A stretch of 23,999 nt of DNA from Paenibacillus sp. oral taxon 786 str. D14 (GTDB lineage: Bacteria; Bacillota; Bacilli; Paenibacillales; Paenibacillaceae). This document shows, one piece after another, positions 14,669-23,999 of this stretch (its first letter is position 1; each line of letters starts with the position of its first letter). The translations under genes were made by a program, and so were the position numbers. Location of the stretch: positions 35,173-59,171 of the forward strand of contig NZ_GG695991.1 of the NCBI RefSeq assembly GCF_000159955.1, given 5' to 3'. Under the pieces are notes generated by a model. The model did no database searches and was not told where the DNA came from. It was given only the letters and a program-made list of their open reading frames with translations.

Positions 14669-16126
14669 TTACCTGCCATCCCTAAGGACTCTAATTATTT
14701 TTATTACTCTTCTAATGATTTCCTGATGATCATTCTTTGCATCCCCAATGAATTCAAAGTCTGGTTTAAGTGCCGGGAAATCAAAATAGTATTTATCGAA
14801 ATCTGCGATTACTTCTTCCCATAATGCCTTGGATACATAACCTGTAGCACCTATAGGTATAACCTTAACCCCTTTTGAAACAGCAATATCGAATTCTTTT
14901 CTTACACCATCTGCATCTACTACTTGACCATTTTCATCTTTATTCCCAAATATAAACACAGCACAGCCCACATCCGAGATTAAATCTCTCCTATATTTGT
15001 CCCATAAATCCTTCAAGTCCATTCCGTTTGTTGCAAACTGGGGGAACGGCCTTAAAATTAAATAATCACTGATTTTTCGTTTGTTCGTGGAGTAAATAAA
15101 ATCTAATGATCCGTTAATAACAGCACTTCCAACTCCTAAACCAAATCCAGATGCTATTTTGAAATCAGCTTTCACTATCTCATGACTTAGTTGATGAATA
15201 AACATCTGGGCAACTTTCTCATCACTATCGAACTGGGCGTACTCTGCTGCACTCCCAGATATAAGTATGTTTGATCTAATGTAACGTTGGTAAATGGTAT
15301 TTAAAATTTCGGTAATATCTTCATATTCATCAACTAACACTGGTTTGATGTGATACCTTTCTAAATCTGCGCACTTTAGTTCCTGTTTAACTGAATTGTA
15401 CCTGAACATTTCATCGCCTTCTTCTTGGGGAAGATGGCAGTAATCATTGCGACTGACCTTTCTAAAAAAACAATAGTGGGTTCTTCCGTCTTGGCCCATT
15501 AATACTCGGATGCGACTTAATATATACTCTAAATCAGGGTCTTCAAAGCTATAACCAATGAATAAAAAGGTTTTTGAAATTAAATCACCTTTAAGCCCCA
15601 TTGCAAAAAGCTGATTCTTTTCATAAAATGTTTCGTATTCATCTTTTATCAAAACAGTTTCATCAGCTCTTTCAATATCTCCATGCATTTTGTATACAAT
15701 CGCATCTCTTCTGGGCTTTAATAGGGCAAAATCGGTTTGCTTTATTTTAACGTCTGGGTTCTTTCCTGCCTCAATCAATGACATTTCAATTAATCTATCA
15801 TAATTTGTTGTCCAGTAAGTATCTATAGGTAACTTAGCTAGGATTCGGTGGTTCTCATTTATTTGAGCCTGCGCTGAAAAATTATCAATAACCAACTGCG
15901 ATAATCTTTGCCTGCCATTTTTATTATAGAAATACTGTGCTAAAGATATTAAGTCAGTCTCTTTTTCTATATCAAGGTGAAGCTCCTCTGCTACCTCCTT
16001 TAAAAGTCCTTTCCAATTAACATATCCTGAAGCAGCGGATAAACCCGCTCCTGCGAAAATAGCTGCATTTTCTTCATGAAGAGCTTTCAGGAATTCCCGT
16101 ATTAGAACTTCTTTGTCAGTTGACAT
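14669..16126 (-). CDS. thsA: Thoeris ThsA, SIR2-SLOG NAD+-depleting effector
   Basis: Two-domain defence effector of 485 residues, close to the known ThsA length. The N-terminal SIR2 domain has AIFAGAGLSAASGY (22-35), YWTTNYDRLIE with N108, and YKMHGDIE with H148. These agree with the active-site Asn and His of B. cereus ThsA (N112/H152 as I recall), shifted by four. The C-terminal SLOG (STALD) domain starts near SNILISGSAAEY (285-296); ASGFGLGVGSAVINGSLD and ILRPFP (R359) are consistent with the ligand pocket. Known ThsA degrades NAD+ once the SLOG domain binds the signal made by ThsB. GGAGGGAG precedes the ATG; a TTG one codon earlier is less likely. There is no transmembrane helix. AT-rich compared with hsdR upstream. 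Confidence 0.92.
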   Translation of the reverse strand: MSTDKEVLIREFLKALHEENAAIFAGAGLSAASGYVNWKGLLKEVAEELHLDIEKETDLISLAQYFYNKNGRQRLSQLVIDNFSAQAQINENHRILAKLPIDTYWTTNYDRLIEMSLIEAGKNPDVKIKQTDFALLKPRRDAIVYKMHGDIERADETVLIKDEYETFYEKNQLFAMGLKGDLISKTFLFIGYSFEDPDLEYILSRIRVLMGQDGRTHYCFFRKVSRNDYCHLPQEEGDEMFRYNSVKQELKCADLERYHIKPVLVDEYEDITEILNTIYQRYIRSNILISGSAAEYAQFDSDEKVAQMFIHQLSHEIVKADFKIASGFGLGVGSAVINGSLDFIYSTNKRKISDYLILRPFPQFATNGMDLKDLWDKYRRDLISDVGCAVFIFGNKDENGQVVDADGVRKEFDIAVSKGVKVIPIGATGYVSKALWEEVIADFDKYYFDFPALKPDFEFIGDAKNDHQEIIRRVIKIIRVLRDGR

Positions 16127-16147
16127 CAATTTCTCCCTCCAAATTAA

Positions 16148-16186
16148 TAGGCATAGCTAAATAACAATTCATGTTAGCTATGCCTA
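16148..16186. terminator. Perfect 13-bp inverted repeat between hsdR and thsA
   Basis: TAGGCATAGCTAA and TTAGCTATGCCTA flank a 13-base loop. It lies just after the hsdR stop and ends about 20 bases before the thsA start. No T run follows on the minus strand, so termination would be partial. It may separate expression of the restriction and Thoeris parts. Confidence 0.5.
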
Positions 16187-16192
16187 GGTGTG

Positions 16193-19100
16193 TTAATATT
16201 TGAATTCTTCCGTTTCGGCCTGCGCCATCAATTCTGCCTGTTGAAGCACCAAATCAATCGCCATTTTCTCCAAATCCGGCGGATAACCGTACTTCTTCAA
16301 TAACCGCTTGACCGTAATTCGCATCTGAGCCCGTACATTCTCACGAAGCGTCCAGTCGACCTTGATGTTGCTCTTTATCGCTTGGGTCAGCTCATGTGCG
16401 ATCTGCTTCAACATGAGATCGCCCATCAGTTCCTTGGCCGATTCGTTCGACGCAAGCGCGTCATAGAAGGCCAGTTCTTCTTTGATCAGACCGAGATCTT
16501 CGCCGCGCTTGACAGCCGCATTCATATCTTTGGCCATCTGGATAAGTTCTTCGATAACTTGCGTCGTTTCGATGGTGCGGTTGTTGTATTTCCGAATTGC
16601 TTCCTCCAGCATCTCTGAGAATTTCTTCGATTGTACAATACTGGTCCGGGAAATAGCCTTCACTTTTCCTTGAAGCAGCCTGCGGAGCAATTCCACCGCT
16701 AGGTTTTTCTGCTTCAATCCGCGCACATGTTCCAGGAACTCATCCGATAGTATCGCGATGTTCGGTTTCTGCAAGCCAACAGCTTCCAGAATATCGACAA
16801 CTTCATCGGATACGACCGATTTCGAAATGAGCTGATTCAGCTCGGCGTCGAGTTCTTTCGTCGTTTTCTTCCTGTTCTCGTCAGTTATCAACTTAATAAT
16901 CCCTGATTTAACCGCTTTGAAGAAACTGATTTCGACATTGACTTCCTCCGCGGCGGAAGTTGTCGCGCAGAGCGAGAATGCTCTTGCTAATTCCGTCGTC
17001 CAATTCAAGAAGTTCCGCTTGCTCTCCTCACCCAATCCAAGTACGTAATCGACCGTCTCAACAATTGCCTTCATCCGTTCGGATGCTTTCTCAGAAGCAA
17101 ATTTACTGTAGTCATACCCATGGAGCAATTCGCGGAGAAGCTGAAGCCTTTCCAGCATAAAATCAACAGCTTGGTCCGTATCGATGCCGGCAGTTTTACG
17201 GTCGTTTTCCGTATATTGTTGAAGTGCCGATTTCAGCAAATCGGCTATGCCGATGTAATCGACGATTAGACCGCCCGGCTTGTCGCGGAACACCCGATTC
17301 ACGCGGGCGATCGCCTGCATCAGGTTATGTCCTTTCATCGGCTTGTCGATATACATTGTGTTCATGCACGGCACGTCAAACCCGGTCAGCCACATATCGC
17401 GGACAATGACGATCTGCAGCGGATCGTTCACATCTTTCATCCGTTTGGACAAATGTTCCCGACGCCGCTTGTTGCCGATAAACGGCTGCCATTCTTCCGG
17501 ATCGCTGGAACTGCCGGTCATGACGATTTTGATTTTGCCTTCGTTATCATCATCGCTGTGCCAATCCGGCCGGAGCGACACAATTGCTTTGTACATATCA
17601 ATAGCGATCCGACGCGACATCACAACGATCATCGCTTTGCCAAAACCGGCTTTTTGCCGTTGCTCAAAATGTTCAACGATATCCTGTGCGACTTTCTTGA
17701 CCCGCTTCTCTGCACCGGCCAATGCTTCTAGCCGCGCCCAACGCGACTTCAACCGCTCCCGCTGCGTGTATTCCTGATACTCCGTAATTTCCTCATACTC
17801 GCTGTCAATGACCGGGCGCTCAGCCTCCGACAACTCCAGGCGGGCAATACGGCTTTCGTAATAAATTCTGACCGTGGTTCCGTCTTCTACGGCTCGGGTC
17901 ATATCGTAAATATCGATGTAGTCACCAAAAACGGCAGGCGTATTTTTGTCTGTCAACTCTACCGGTGTTCCGGTGAAACCGATAAAGGAAGCGTTCGGCA
18001 ACGCATCGCGCATATACTTGGCATAGCCATACTTGATTGTCGCCCCGTCTTCCCCGGCAACCATTTCCGCCTGAAACCCGTACTGGCTGCGATGGGCTTC
18101 ATCTGCGATCACAATCACATTGCGTCGTTCCGTAAGCACAGGATACTTATCTTCATTTTCATCAGGGGTGAACTTGTGGACCGTTGTGAAAATGATCCCG
18201 CCCGACTCCACCGACAACAGTTCGCGCAGATGGGCCCGATTCTCCGCTTGCTGAGGCGTTTGCCTGAGCAAGTCCTTCGACTTGCTGAACGTGCTGAACA
18301 ACTGATCGTCCAGGTCGTTCCGGTCCGTCACCACGACGATCGTCGGGTTGTTGAGCGTCAGCACGAGTTTGCCAGCGTAGAATACCATGGACAAGCTTTT
18401 ACCGGAGCCTTGCGTATGCCAGATTACGCCGATTTTGCGATCCCCTTCGTCCATCGTCGCACGTTCCGTACTTGCAATCGCTTTGTTGGTAGCGTGGTAT
18501 TGGTGGTATCCCGCCAATATTTTGAACAATTGCTCCCCATCGGTTTGAAACAACACGAAATGCTTGATGATGTCGAGCAGCCGACTTTTTTCAAACATTC
18601 CTTTAATCAGCACTTCGAGCTGGGGCAGGGAAGAAGGAGCCACGTCATAGCCGTCAATCGTGCGCCACATCATGAACCGGTCTTCATTGGCTGTCAACGT
18701 GCCGACCCGGGCATTCACGCCGTCACTGATGACCAAGAACGAATTATAGGTAAAGAGGGACGGGATTGTGCTTTTGTATGTCTGCACCTGGTTGTAGGCA
18801 TCGCTGATCCCGACTTCTTCGTTGGAGGCGCTTTTCAACTCGAATACGGCGATCGGCAAACCGTTCACGAGCACGACAATATCCGGTCGCTTTTCCCCCT
18901 GATTCTCGACGACGGTAAACTGGTTGACGACCAGAAAATCGTTGTTGTCGATCCGGTCCGGGTCGGTGTCGAACAGCCATACTTTTTCCGTCGGATATTC
19001 ACCATTAGCTGCCTGGTATTGTACATCGATCCCGTCAGTGATCATCTTCTGGAACGCCTTGTTATTGATCAGCAGGCTGGGACTGCGCGGCACTTCAATG

Positions 19101-19330
19101 ACCCGAATCGCTTCCTCGATTGCTTCACGCGGCACATGTTTGTTGATGCGAATGAGCGCATCACGCAACCTGTCTTTCAGGATGACGTCATGGTAAAATT
19201 GCCGTTCAGGATACTCGCCTTCGGGAGAAATATCCGGGCCGTAAGCTTTCTCGTAATTTAGTTCCTCGAACCATTCCAGCGCTGCCTGCTCCAAATCACT
19301 CTCTGTGTAAGATACGGAATAGTAAGCCAT
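16193..19330 (-). CDS. hsdR: Type I restriction endonuclease, R subunit
   Basis: Motor and nuclease subunit of a type I restriction system, 1045 residues, full length. The nuclease core is RPD150...E164-L-K166 (PD-ExK). The helicase motor has Walker A HTQGSGKS (305-312), DEAH (410-413), TGTP (453-456) and the late motif [15 protein letters not shown] followed by [11 protein letters not shown]-terminal helical part that docks the methylase follows. It cleaves DNA far from unmethylated target sites after ATP-driven translocation. AAAGGAGGTG lies six bases before the ATG. It follows hsdS by 18 bases. No stop or frameshift is seen, so the enzyme looks intact. Confidence 0.96.
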   Translation of the reverse strand: MAYYSVSYTESDLEQAALEWFEELNYEKAYGPDISPEGEYPERQFYHDVILKDRLRDALIRINKHVPREAIEEAIRVIEVPRSPSLLINNKAFQKMITDGIDVQYQAANGEYPTEKVWLFDTDPDRIDNNDFLVVNQFTVVENQGEKRPDIVVLVNGLPIAVFELKSASNEEVGISDAYNQVQTYKSTIPSLFTYNSFLVISDGVNARVGTLTANEDRFMMWRTIDGYDVAPSSLPQLEVLIKGMFEKSRLLDIIKHFVLFQTDGEQLFKILAGYHQYHATNKAIASTERATMDEGDRKIGVIWHTQGSGKSLSMVFYAGKLVLTLNNPTIVVVTDRNDLDDQLFSTFSKSKDLLRQTPQQAENRAHLRELLSVESGGIIFTTVHKFTPDENEDKYPVLTERRNVIVIADEAHRSQYGFQAEMVAGEDGATIKYGYAKYMRDALPNASFIGFTGTPVELTDKNTPAVFGDYIDIYDMTRAVEDGTTVRIYYESRIARLELSEAERPVIDSEYEEITEYQEYTQRERLKSRWARLEALAGAEKRVKKVAQDIVEHFEQRQKAGFGKAMIVVMSRRIAIDMYKAIVSLRPDWHSDDDNEGKIKIVMTGSSSDPEEWQPFIGNKRRREHLSKRMKDVNDPLQIVIVRDMWLTGFDVPCMNTMYIDKPMKGHNLMQAIARVNRVFRDKPGGLIVDYIGIADLLKSALQQYTENDRKTAGIDTDQAVDFMLERLQLLRELLHGYDYSKFASEKASERMKAIVETVDYVLGLGEESKRNFLNWTTELARAFSLCATTSAAEEVNVEISFFKAVKSGIIKLITDENRKKTTKELDAELNQLISKSVVSDEVVDILEAVGLQKPNIAILSDEFLEHVRGLKQKNLAVELLRRLLQGKVKAISRTSIVQSKKFSEMLEEAIRKYNNRTIETTQVIEELIQMAKDMNAAVKRGEDLGLIKEELAFYDALASNESAKELMGDLMLKQIAHELTQAIKSNIKVDWTLRENVRAQMRITVKRLLKKYGYPPDLEKMAIDLVLQQAELMAQAETEEFKY

Positions 19331-19348
19331 TGTTGCACCTCCTTTACG

Positions 19349-20680
19349 TTAAGGTTGATAAGTTAAATTGCTCTCCGCAATCATTGGCAAATCGTTTGTA
19401 ATGTTATCTTGCTCAGCAGGAACACGAATCTCACCAGACATGAGTTTGGGAAGAAGAGTGTCTCGGATTTGGGTTAATATTTTATTTCCATAATTGATCT
19501 CTACTATATTCTTCAACATTGAACCTGTTATTTCATTAAAGTATTCTAGCGTTTTTGGGTCAGGAAGCAATATTTTAATACTTTCAATTCCTGTAGGGCT
19601 AATATTCGGTTGAGCACTCCCTGAAGCTACTGAAACAATTTGATCGAATACTACTTTTTGAGTTAATAAACAATATAAAAATCCGTTTTTCTTGAAAGGA
19701 TTTTCTCCTAGAAAAAATTTCCCGACCCTTTGATTTATGAGTAATGCTTCATTCGTACGTGGAACTAGGGCAATTTTCCCCACAGTTGCTCCTGTCATAG
19801 CTATAAGAATATCTCCAGGATTCGCTAAGAACTCAGAAGCTTTCAACATTTTTTCTTCATCTACACAATCAGTATCTTGTAAATTTATTGTATTACCTAT
19901 TATATTTTTTATCTTAATAACTTTAATACCTTCGTCTTGCCACCAACTACTTTTGAATGCAAATCCAGATCTAACTTTACAATAATCACCAATAGTAACT
20001 ACTTTCCACCCCTTCGGGATTAATCCCAGCTCGCTTTCCTCAAACTCGCCGCCGCTGGACTTATATGGTTCACCGTTTTCATTCGGAAACTCAAAGTCCA
20101 CAAACCACCGCTTAAAAAGAGCTTGGGCCATTTCTTCAAGGTTTTTGTTGATGGCGTTGTTGAGTTCGATTTTGTCATCAAGAGCCCCAAGAATTTTACC
20201 TATTGATTGTTGAATTGGGAAAGTTGGTATGTTTAACTGTATAGATTTGATTCCTGATCCAATAACTGTTTCAAAAATACTACCATTCGCAATTGCCCGA
20301 AAACTGTTGTACCTTGAAAGCATCAAATAATAAATAAAAAGTTTGTCGTTCCCCTCTTTCGCTTGCAATCCATAGCACGTTTGATTCATCGCCATGCCTT
20401 CAGAACTCAATGCAACCTTGCCAGTTGTTGCACCACGTGCAATCAAGACTGTGGTTAATGGTTCTAAAATTCTTGCCGAGCTATTTTCAAGTCCTTTTTT
20501 CGAAATTCTCCTACTAGTTTTTCTTATAGTTCGGTTTTCACACTCTGAAACATCTTTCGCAGTGATCCAATCTATTTCTTCAGGCTCCCAATACTCAGTG
20601 ATTGTTGTTTTAGGGGTACCACCACTAATGATATCAACAACATCACCGAGCATGACATTATTCCATGTCTCAAAACTCAA
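19349..20680 (-). CDS. hsdS: Type I restriction-modification specificity subunit S
   Basis: DNA recognition subunit of about 443 residues. The first target-recognition domain begins [17 protein letters not shown]. The central conserved helix is [20 protein letters not shown] with [15 protein letters not shown], and the second domain begins [19 protein letters not shown]. The C-terminus [16 protein letters not shown] is typical. It is clearly AT-richer than hsdM and hsdR, as is common for exchangeable specificity genes. The start is uncertain: TTG at 20680 gives the family-like (M)SFETW start with GGGGGGA seven bases upstream and overlaps the hsdM end by 11 bases. ATG at 20713 is an alternative whose binding site touches the codon. 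The target sequence cannot be read from the protein. Confidence 0.93.
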   Translation of the reverse strand: MSFETWNNVMLGDVVDIISGGTPKTTITEYWEPEEIDWITAKDVSECENRTIRKTSRRISKKGLENSSARILEPLTTVLIARGATTGKVALSSEGMAMNQTCYGLQAKEGNDKLFIYYLMLSRYNSFRAIANGSIFETVIGSGIKSIQLNIPTFPIQQSIGKILGALDDKIELNNAINKNLEEMAQALFKRWFVDFEFPNENGEPYKSSGGEFEESELGLIPKGWKVVTIGDYCKVRSGFAFKSSWWQDEGIKVIKIKNIIGNTINLQDTDCVDEEKMLKASEFLANPGDILIAMTGATVGKIALVPRTNEALLINQRVGKFFLGENPFKKNGFLYCLLTQKVVFDQIVSVASGSAQPNISPTGIESIKILLPDPKTLEYFNEITGSMLKNIVEINYGNKILTQIRDTLLPKLMSGEIRVPAEQDNITNDLPMIAESNLTYQP

Positions 20681-22193
20681 ACCCAATCCCCCCAAGCCGC
20701 TTGCGAATTTCATCCTCCAGTTGCCGGGACTTGGCGAACTGCTCCCCGAGCTCTGCTGTCAGCCGCGCCATTTTATCCTCGAACGGTTCGCTGTCTTCTT
20801 CCACATCTTCAATCCCTACATAACGCCCCGGTGTCAGGATATATTCGTGCTCTTGCACCTCTGCGAGCTCCGCCGCTTTGCAGAAACCTTTCACATCTTC
20901 ATACGTACCAGCTTCCGCCTGACCGCGCCAAGCATGGTACGTATCTGCGATCTTCCGAATATCCTCCGTGCTCAACTCGCGATGTGTCCGATCCACCATA
21001 TGCCCCATTTTGCGGGCATCGATAAACAGGATTTCACCACGGCGGTCCCGAAAGCCCTTTGGCGCTTTATTTTTGGCAATGAACCAGAGACAAACCGGAA
21101 TTTGCGTAGAGTAGAACAACTGCCCCGGCAAGGTGACGATGCAATCCACCAAATCGGCGTTAACTAACTTGCTGCGAATCTCGAACTCCGCCGTCGTGCT
21201 TGTCGACATGGAGCCGTTCGCCAGTACGAAACCGGCAACACCGCTGGGCGCAAGCTTGTTCACGATATGCTGAATCCAGGCGTAGTTGGCGTTCCCAGCG
21301 GGAGGCACTCCATATGTCCAGCGGGCATCCTCTGTCAGCCGTTCGCCGCCCCAATCGCTGATATTAAACGGCGGATTCGCCAAGATGTAATCGGCCTTCA
21401 GGTTTTTATGTAAATCATTGTGAAACGTATCTGCGTGATGCTCGCCAAGGTTACCGTCGATACCGCGAATGGCGAGGTTCATTTTGCACAACTTCCACGT
21501 TGTCGGATTCGACTCCTGCCCATAAATCGCTATATCGCCGATGCGCCCCTGATGTTCCTCTACAAACTTCTCACTCTGAACGAACATGCCGCCGGACCCG
21601 CAGCAGGGGTCGTATACGCGGCCCTTGAACGGCTGAATCATCTCGACGAGCAGGCGCACAACGCTGTTCGGGGTATAGAATTCCCCGCCATTCTTGCCTT
21701 CCGCGCTAGCAAATTTGCTAAGGAAGTACTCATATACCCGACCCAAAACATCCTTCGAACGGCTCTCTTCATCGCCGACTTTGAACGAGAACAGGTCGAT
21801 TACTTCGCCAAGGCGGGTTTTATCCAGCGCTGGCCTAGCATAATCTTTCGGCAGTACGCCTTTCAGCGACGGATTTTCCTTCTCGATGGCAATCATGGCA
21901 TTATCAATGGTCTGCCCGATTTCCGGCTTTTTCGCGTTATCCTTGATATGGCTCCAGCGCGCTTCCTTCGGTACCCAGAATATATTTTCTGCAACGTATT
22001 CGTCCCGGTCCTCCGGATCAGCATACGGTTCATTTTTCAATGCTTCATATTTTTCTTCAAACGCATCCGACACATATTTCAGAAATAGAAGGCCAAGCAC
22101 TACATGCTTATACTCCGCTGCATCCATACTGCCGCGCAGTTTATCGGCCATGCTCCATAATTTTTCCTCGAATCCAATGTTCGCTGTTGCCAT
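20670..22193 (-). CDS. hsdM: Type I restriction-modification DNA methyltransferase M subunit
   Basis: N6-adenine methyltransferase of 507 residues. The N-terminal helical domain ([20 protein letters not shown]) is followed by GGEFYTP (169-175), SAM motif [12 protein letters not shown] (194-204) and catalytic motif IV NPPF (273-276). With the S subunit it protects host DNA, and with R it restricts foreign DNA. GGAGG lies ten bases before the ATG. It follows the methylase-like fusion gene by 15 bases and overlaps hsdS. All key residues are intact. Confidence 0.96.
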   Translation of the reverse strand: MATANIGFEEKLWSMADKLRGSMDAAEYKHVVLGLLFLKYVSDAFEEKYEALKNEPYADPEDRDEYVAENIFWVPKEARWSHIKDNAKKPEIGQTIDNAMIAIEKENPSLKGVLPKDYARPALDKTRLGEVIDLFSFKVGDEESRSKDVLGRVYEYFLSKFASAEGKNGGEFYTPNSVVRLLVEMIQPFKGRVYDPCCGSGGMFVQSEKFVEEHQGRIGDIAIYGQESNPTTWKLCKMNLAIRGIDGNLGEHHADTFHNDLHKNLKADYILANPPFNISDWGGERLTEDARWTYGVPPAGNANYAWIQHIVNKLAPSGVAGFVLANGSMSTSTTAEFEIRSKLVNADLVDCIVTLPGQLFYSTQIPVCLWFIAKNKAPKGFRDRRGEILFIDARKMGHMVDRTHRELSTEDIRKIADTYHAWRGQAEAGTYEDVKGFCKAAELAEVQEHEYILTPGRYVGIEDVEEDSEPFEDKMARLTAELGEQFAKSRQLEDEIRKRLGGIGFEF

Positions 22194-22208
22194 GATCCTA
22201 ATTCCTCC

Positions 22209-23795
22209 TCAGTAGAGTTCCTCGTATAACTGGCTCTTCACTTGTTCCCAGCGATTCATCGCTTCCCGAACAACTTCTTTATATCGTTCTTTTTCCCGTA
22301 TATATTGCTCTATTAACTCGTGCTGCTTATCTTCCGGTACCAGAGGCAATTCCAATTCCGCCACATCCGCCGGGTTCAGATTCATTACAGTCGTCCCCCG
22401 CTGGAAGCTTTGAATAAGGGCTGTTCCAACCGGGCTTTCCAGAAACATTTTGGCAAAATGACTCTTGATGGCCGACTTGAACCGGATCACGATCATATTC
22501 GAGGAAGCGATGACCATCCCTTGAGCCTCCGGAAATACAGCCAGCTTGTTCACGGTGCCGCGGCACGTCATGACCAGGTCACCCGGGAGAATCTCGTAAC
22601 GTTTCACTTTCCTCTCTTCCTCGTCAATCGTTTCAAGCTGATCCAATAGCACTTCGCCGTCATCCAGATTGGATATATTCAGCACCTTAATGTTCCCGGG
22701 CTTTAGATCCTGCTTAAGAATCGATTTTCCCCGAAAAATTTCTGCCACATCGCGCAACTTCACTTTCGGGGTTGCCGCCTGCTGAAACGAACGAAGTATA
22801 TCCTGATCTTCATCCAGCAGCAGTTCGATTCGCCAATGATCCAGCTCTCGGAACCGATCCGGATGGATGGTAATCTCCCGTTCCCCCACAAGCTTTGACT
22901 TCTCCATATGGAGTCGCCCGAGGATCACCTCTTCCACAGGCACTTTGCCGAAGTCAACCTGATAGGTCTTGATAGAAGTGTAGGGACGAAACAAGCCGTC
23001 CGGAAGCGAATAGATCGTTTGCACCGGCGCCTGATCATTCATTTTCTTCCGCCAGCTGGCGATCGCGCCGGATTGAAACAGCATCCGTGCAGGAAAGGTC
23101 ACGCTCAATCTCCCGCCGTCTTGCAAGAGTGGAAGGAGGTAGCTGGCCGCTGCGCCTTCGGATTCCCGAACCGCGACATCGTCATCGTTCATCTTCATCC
23201 CGAAATTCGGCATCGCCAGGATCGCGTCGAATTGATGTTCTGCAGGCAACGGTTGATAAATGGACCCTTGAACGATGCGGATATTGGAATAGGGCTCGAA
23301 ATACGTTTTGAACAATCTGCCGATGATGTAGTTTTCCGTTAACAATGTGATTGTCCATGGTCGATGGTAACATTTCGTTTCGATGAGTCCTTTGATATAC
23401 TTTTCAGCTTCTGCAAACAGGATGTTCGTGCAACCATGTCGCTCACACTGATCGACAAACCGCTCGACGATTCCCGGATGGACGACAATGCTCCCTGTAA
23501 CACGATCTTGTTGGATGGTGAGCATGGCGTATTCCAACAAGTCCATATCCTTGCCTGCATGGTATAATTTATAAAATAAATCCCGATCGCCGGGAAAATG
23601 GCCTAATTCTTTGTCTAAGGCTCGTTCCTTCATCCACTGAAACAGCTTCTCAGGTTCTGTCATTAGCTCCGTTTCGGCCAACTGTTGCTGTTCCAGAAGT
23701 TGTTGCGTCCGTTTCACTCGAATGGCTTCGCGAAGCAACTGATCACGTGTTGATATATCATGGAGCAGACAGATATTCCAGAACGATTCAATCAA
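22209..23795 (-). CDS. Methylase-like/specificity fusion protein with degenerate catalytic motifs
   Basis: Protein of 528 residues, first gene of the restriction operon. A helical N-terminus (1-100) is followed by a methyltransferase-like fold (about 100-330) with HPGIVERFVDQ where HsdM has YTP..VV. The SAM motif I region reads ILFAEAEKY instead of DPxxGSG, and motif IV reads AMPNFG (194-199) instead of NPPF, so methylation is unlikely. From about 343, VKLRDVAEIFRGKSI, then GDLVMTCRGT and ELPLVPEDKQHELIEQYI, form a type I specificity (S-type) recognition domain with its C-terminal helix. This looks like an inactive M plus half an S, perhaps an accessory DNA-recognition or regulatory partner of the HsdMSR complex. 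The TTG at 23795 is preceded by AAGGTGAT; a TTG six codons upstream has no binding site. Confidence 0.75.
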   Translation of the reverse strand: MIESFWNICLLHDISTRDQLLREAIRVKRTQQLLEQQQLAETELMTEPEKLFQWMKERALDKELGHFPGDRDLFYKLYHAGKDMDLLEYAMLTIQQDRVTGSIVVHPGIVERFVDQCERHGCTNILFAEAEKYIKGLIETKCYHRPWTITLLTENYIIGRLFKTYFEPYSNIRIVQGSIYQPLPAEHQFDAILAMPNFGMKMNDDDVAVRESEGAAASYLLPLLQDGGRLSVTFPARMLFQSGAIASWRKKMNDQAPVQTIYSLPDGLFRPYTSIKTYQVDFGKVPVEEVILGRLHMEKSKLVGEREITIHPDRFRELDHWRIELLLDEDQDILRSFQQAATPKVKLRDVAEIFRGKSILKQDLKPGNIKVLNISNLDDGEVLLDQLETIDEEERKVKRYEILPGDLVMTCRGTVNKLAVFPEAQGMVIASSNMIVIRFKSAIKSHFAKMFLESPVGTALIQSFQRGTTVMNLNPADVAELELPLVPEDKQHELIEQYIREKERYKEVVREAMNRWEQVKSQLYEELY

Positions 23796-23909
23796 TCTAT
23801 CACCTTCTTTCAAGATAAAAGTTAGGTTACTTCCTTATTTTATAATCGAGAAATTTATAACAAGAAGATTCGGGTTTAGTCCCTTTTGATCAACATAACT
23901 TCTACCCAA

Positions 23910-23939
23910 ATACTACCACGGATAAATCGAGTATTTCAA
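23910..23939 (-). promoter_or_regulatory. Candidate sigma-A promoter of the defence operon
   Basis: The minus strand has TTGAAA (23934-23939), an 18-bp spacer and TAGTAT (23910-23915). It leaves a leader of about 110 bases. A second -10-like TATAAAAT lies nearer the gene at about 23838-23845, with a poor -35. Nothing else coding is seen in 23814-23999. Confidence 0.5.
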
Positions 23940-23943
23940 TACT
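23930..23943. promoter_or_regulatory. Palindrome over the -35 of the defence operon promoter
   Basis: AGTATTTCAATACT is an inverted repeat of AGTATT with a 2-base centre, and a third AGTATT lies at 23955-23960. It covers the candidate -35 hexamer, so it could be a repressor or controller site. No regulator gene for it is visible in the window. Confidence 0.4.
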
Positions 23944-23999
23944 AAATTCAGTTCAGTATTCACCGGGAATTTGATTGAATTTTTTATTGGCTCTGGACA

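Noticed and set aside
18092..19261. A 389-codon open frame on the plus strand opposite hsdR
   Set aside because: It is the antisense of a certain gene with intact motifs, has no ribosome binding site, and its protein shows no family pattern. Long antisense frames are common in GC-moderate genes.
22209..23795. The methylase-like fusion as a type IIG restriction enzyme
   Set aside because: There is no PD-ExK nuclease motif in the N-terminal 100 residues, the SAM and NPPF motifs are degenerate, and the length is far below the usual type IIG size.

Overview
The window looks like a chromosomal segment of a Paenibacillus-type member of the Bacillota. The reasons are strong AGGAGG-type ribosome binding sites, a CUT1 sugar transporter operon without its own ATPase, a YesM-like sensor kinase, and TTGACA/TATAAT-type promoters. 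Sugar-use and core-type genes look GC-moderate. The thsA/thsB/TIR block (about 13.1-16.1 kb) and the hsdS gene are clearly AT-richer, which suggests transfer. No tRNA, rRNA or CRISPR array was seen. The genus is an inference.

Left part (1-3.1 kb, minus strand): the start of a YesM-like sensor histidine kinase, cut by the window edge; a 57-residue small gene; and a translationally coupled pair made of a CrtQ-like membrane glycosyltransferase and a PlsY-like acyltransferase.

Sugar region (3.1-9.9 kb): a minus-strand operon in the order lipoprotein solute-binding protein, two permeases, GH130 mannoside phosphorylase/hydrolase, DUF1861 protein. It ends at a strong intrinsic terminator. A divergent LacI-family regulator lies at 8811-9821. 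Two copies of a GTAACGTTAC-centred palindrome sit just downstream of each of the two divergent promoters, so the regulator probably represses both itself and the operon. The likely substrate is a beta-mannoside oligosaccharide.

Degraded zone (9.9-13.1 kb): four copies of a 23-nt dispersed repeat, a DUF554 membrane protein, an rlmA-like rRNA methyltransferase pseudogene with an internal deletion and a lost 5' end, and an ArsR-type regulator cut off by a complete IS256-family element (11692-13051). The element has no visible target duplication, and about 80 bp beyond it a TIR-protein gene is also cut off. This is a rearrangement scar at the edge of the next region.

Defence island (13.1-23.8 kb, all minus strand): a methylase-like/specificity fusion with degenerate catalytic motifs, then hsdM, hsdS and hsdR (a type I restriction-modification system), then a Thoeris pair, thsA (SIR2-SLOG) and thsB (TIR), and finally a third gene whose C-terminal TIR domain survives only as its first strand. 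In known Thoeris systems the TIR protein senses phage and makes a cyclic ADP-ribose isomer, which binds the SLOG domain of ThsA and switches on NAD+ depletion. The genes are closely spaced. A perfect 13-bp stem separates the restriction genes from the Thoeris genes, and a palindrome overlaps the -35 of the candidate upstream promoter. The two points that most deserve a second look are the methylase-like fusion and the truncated third TIR gene.
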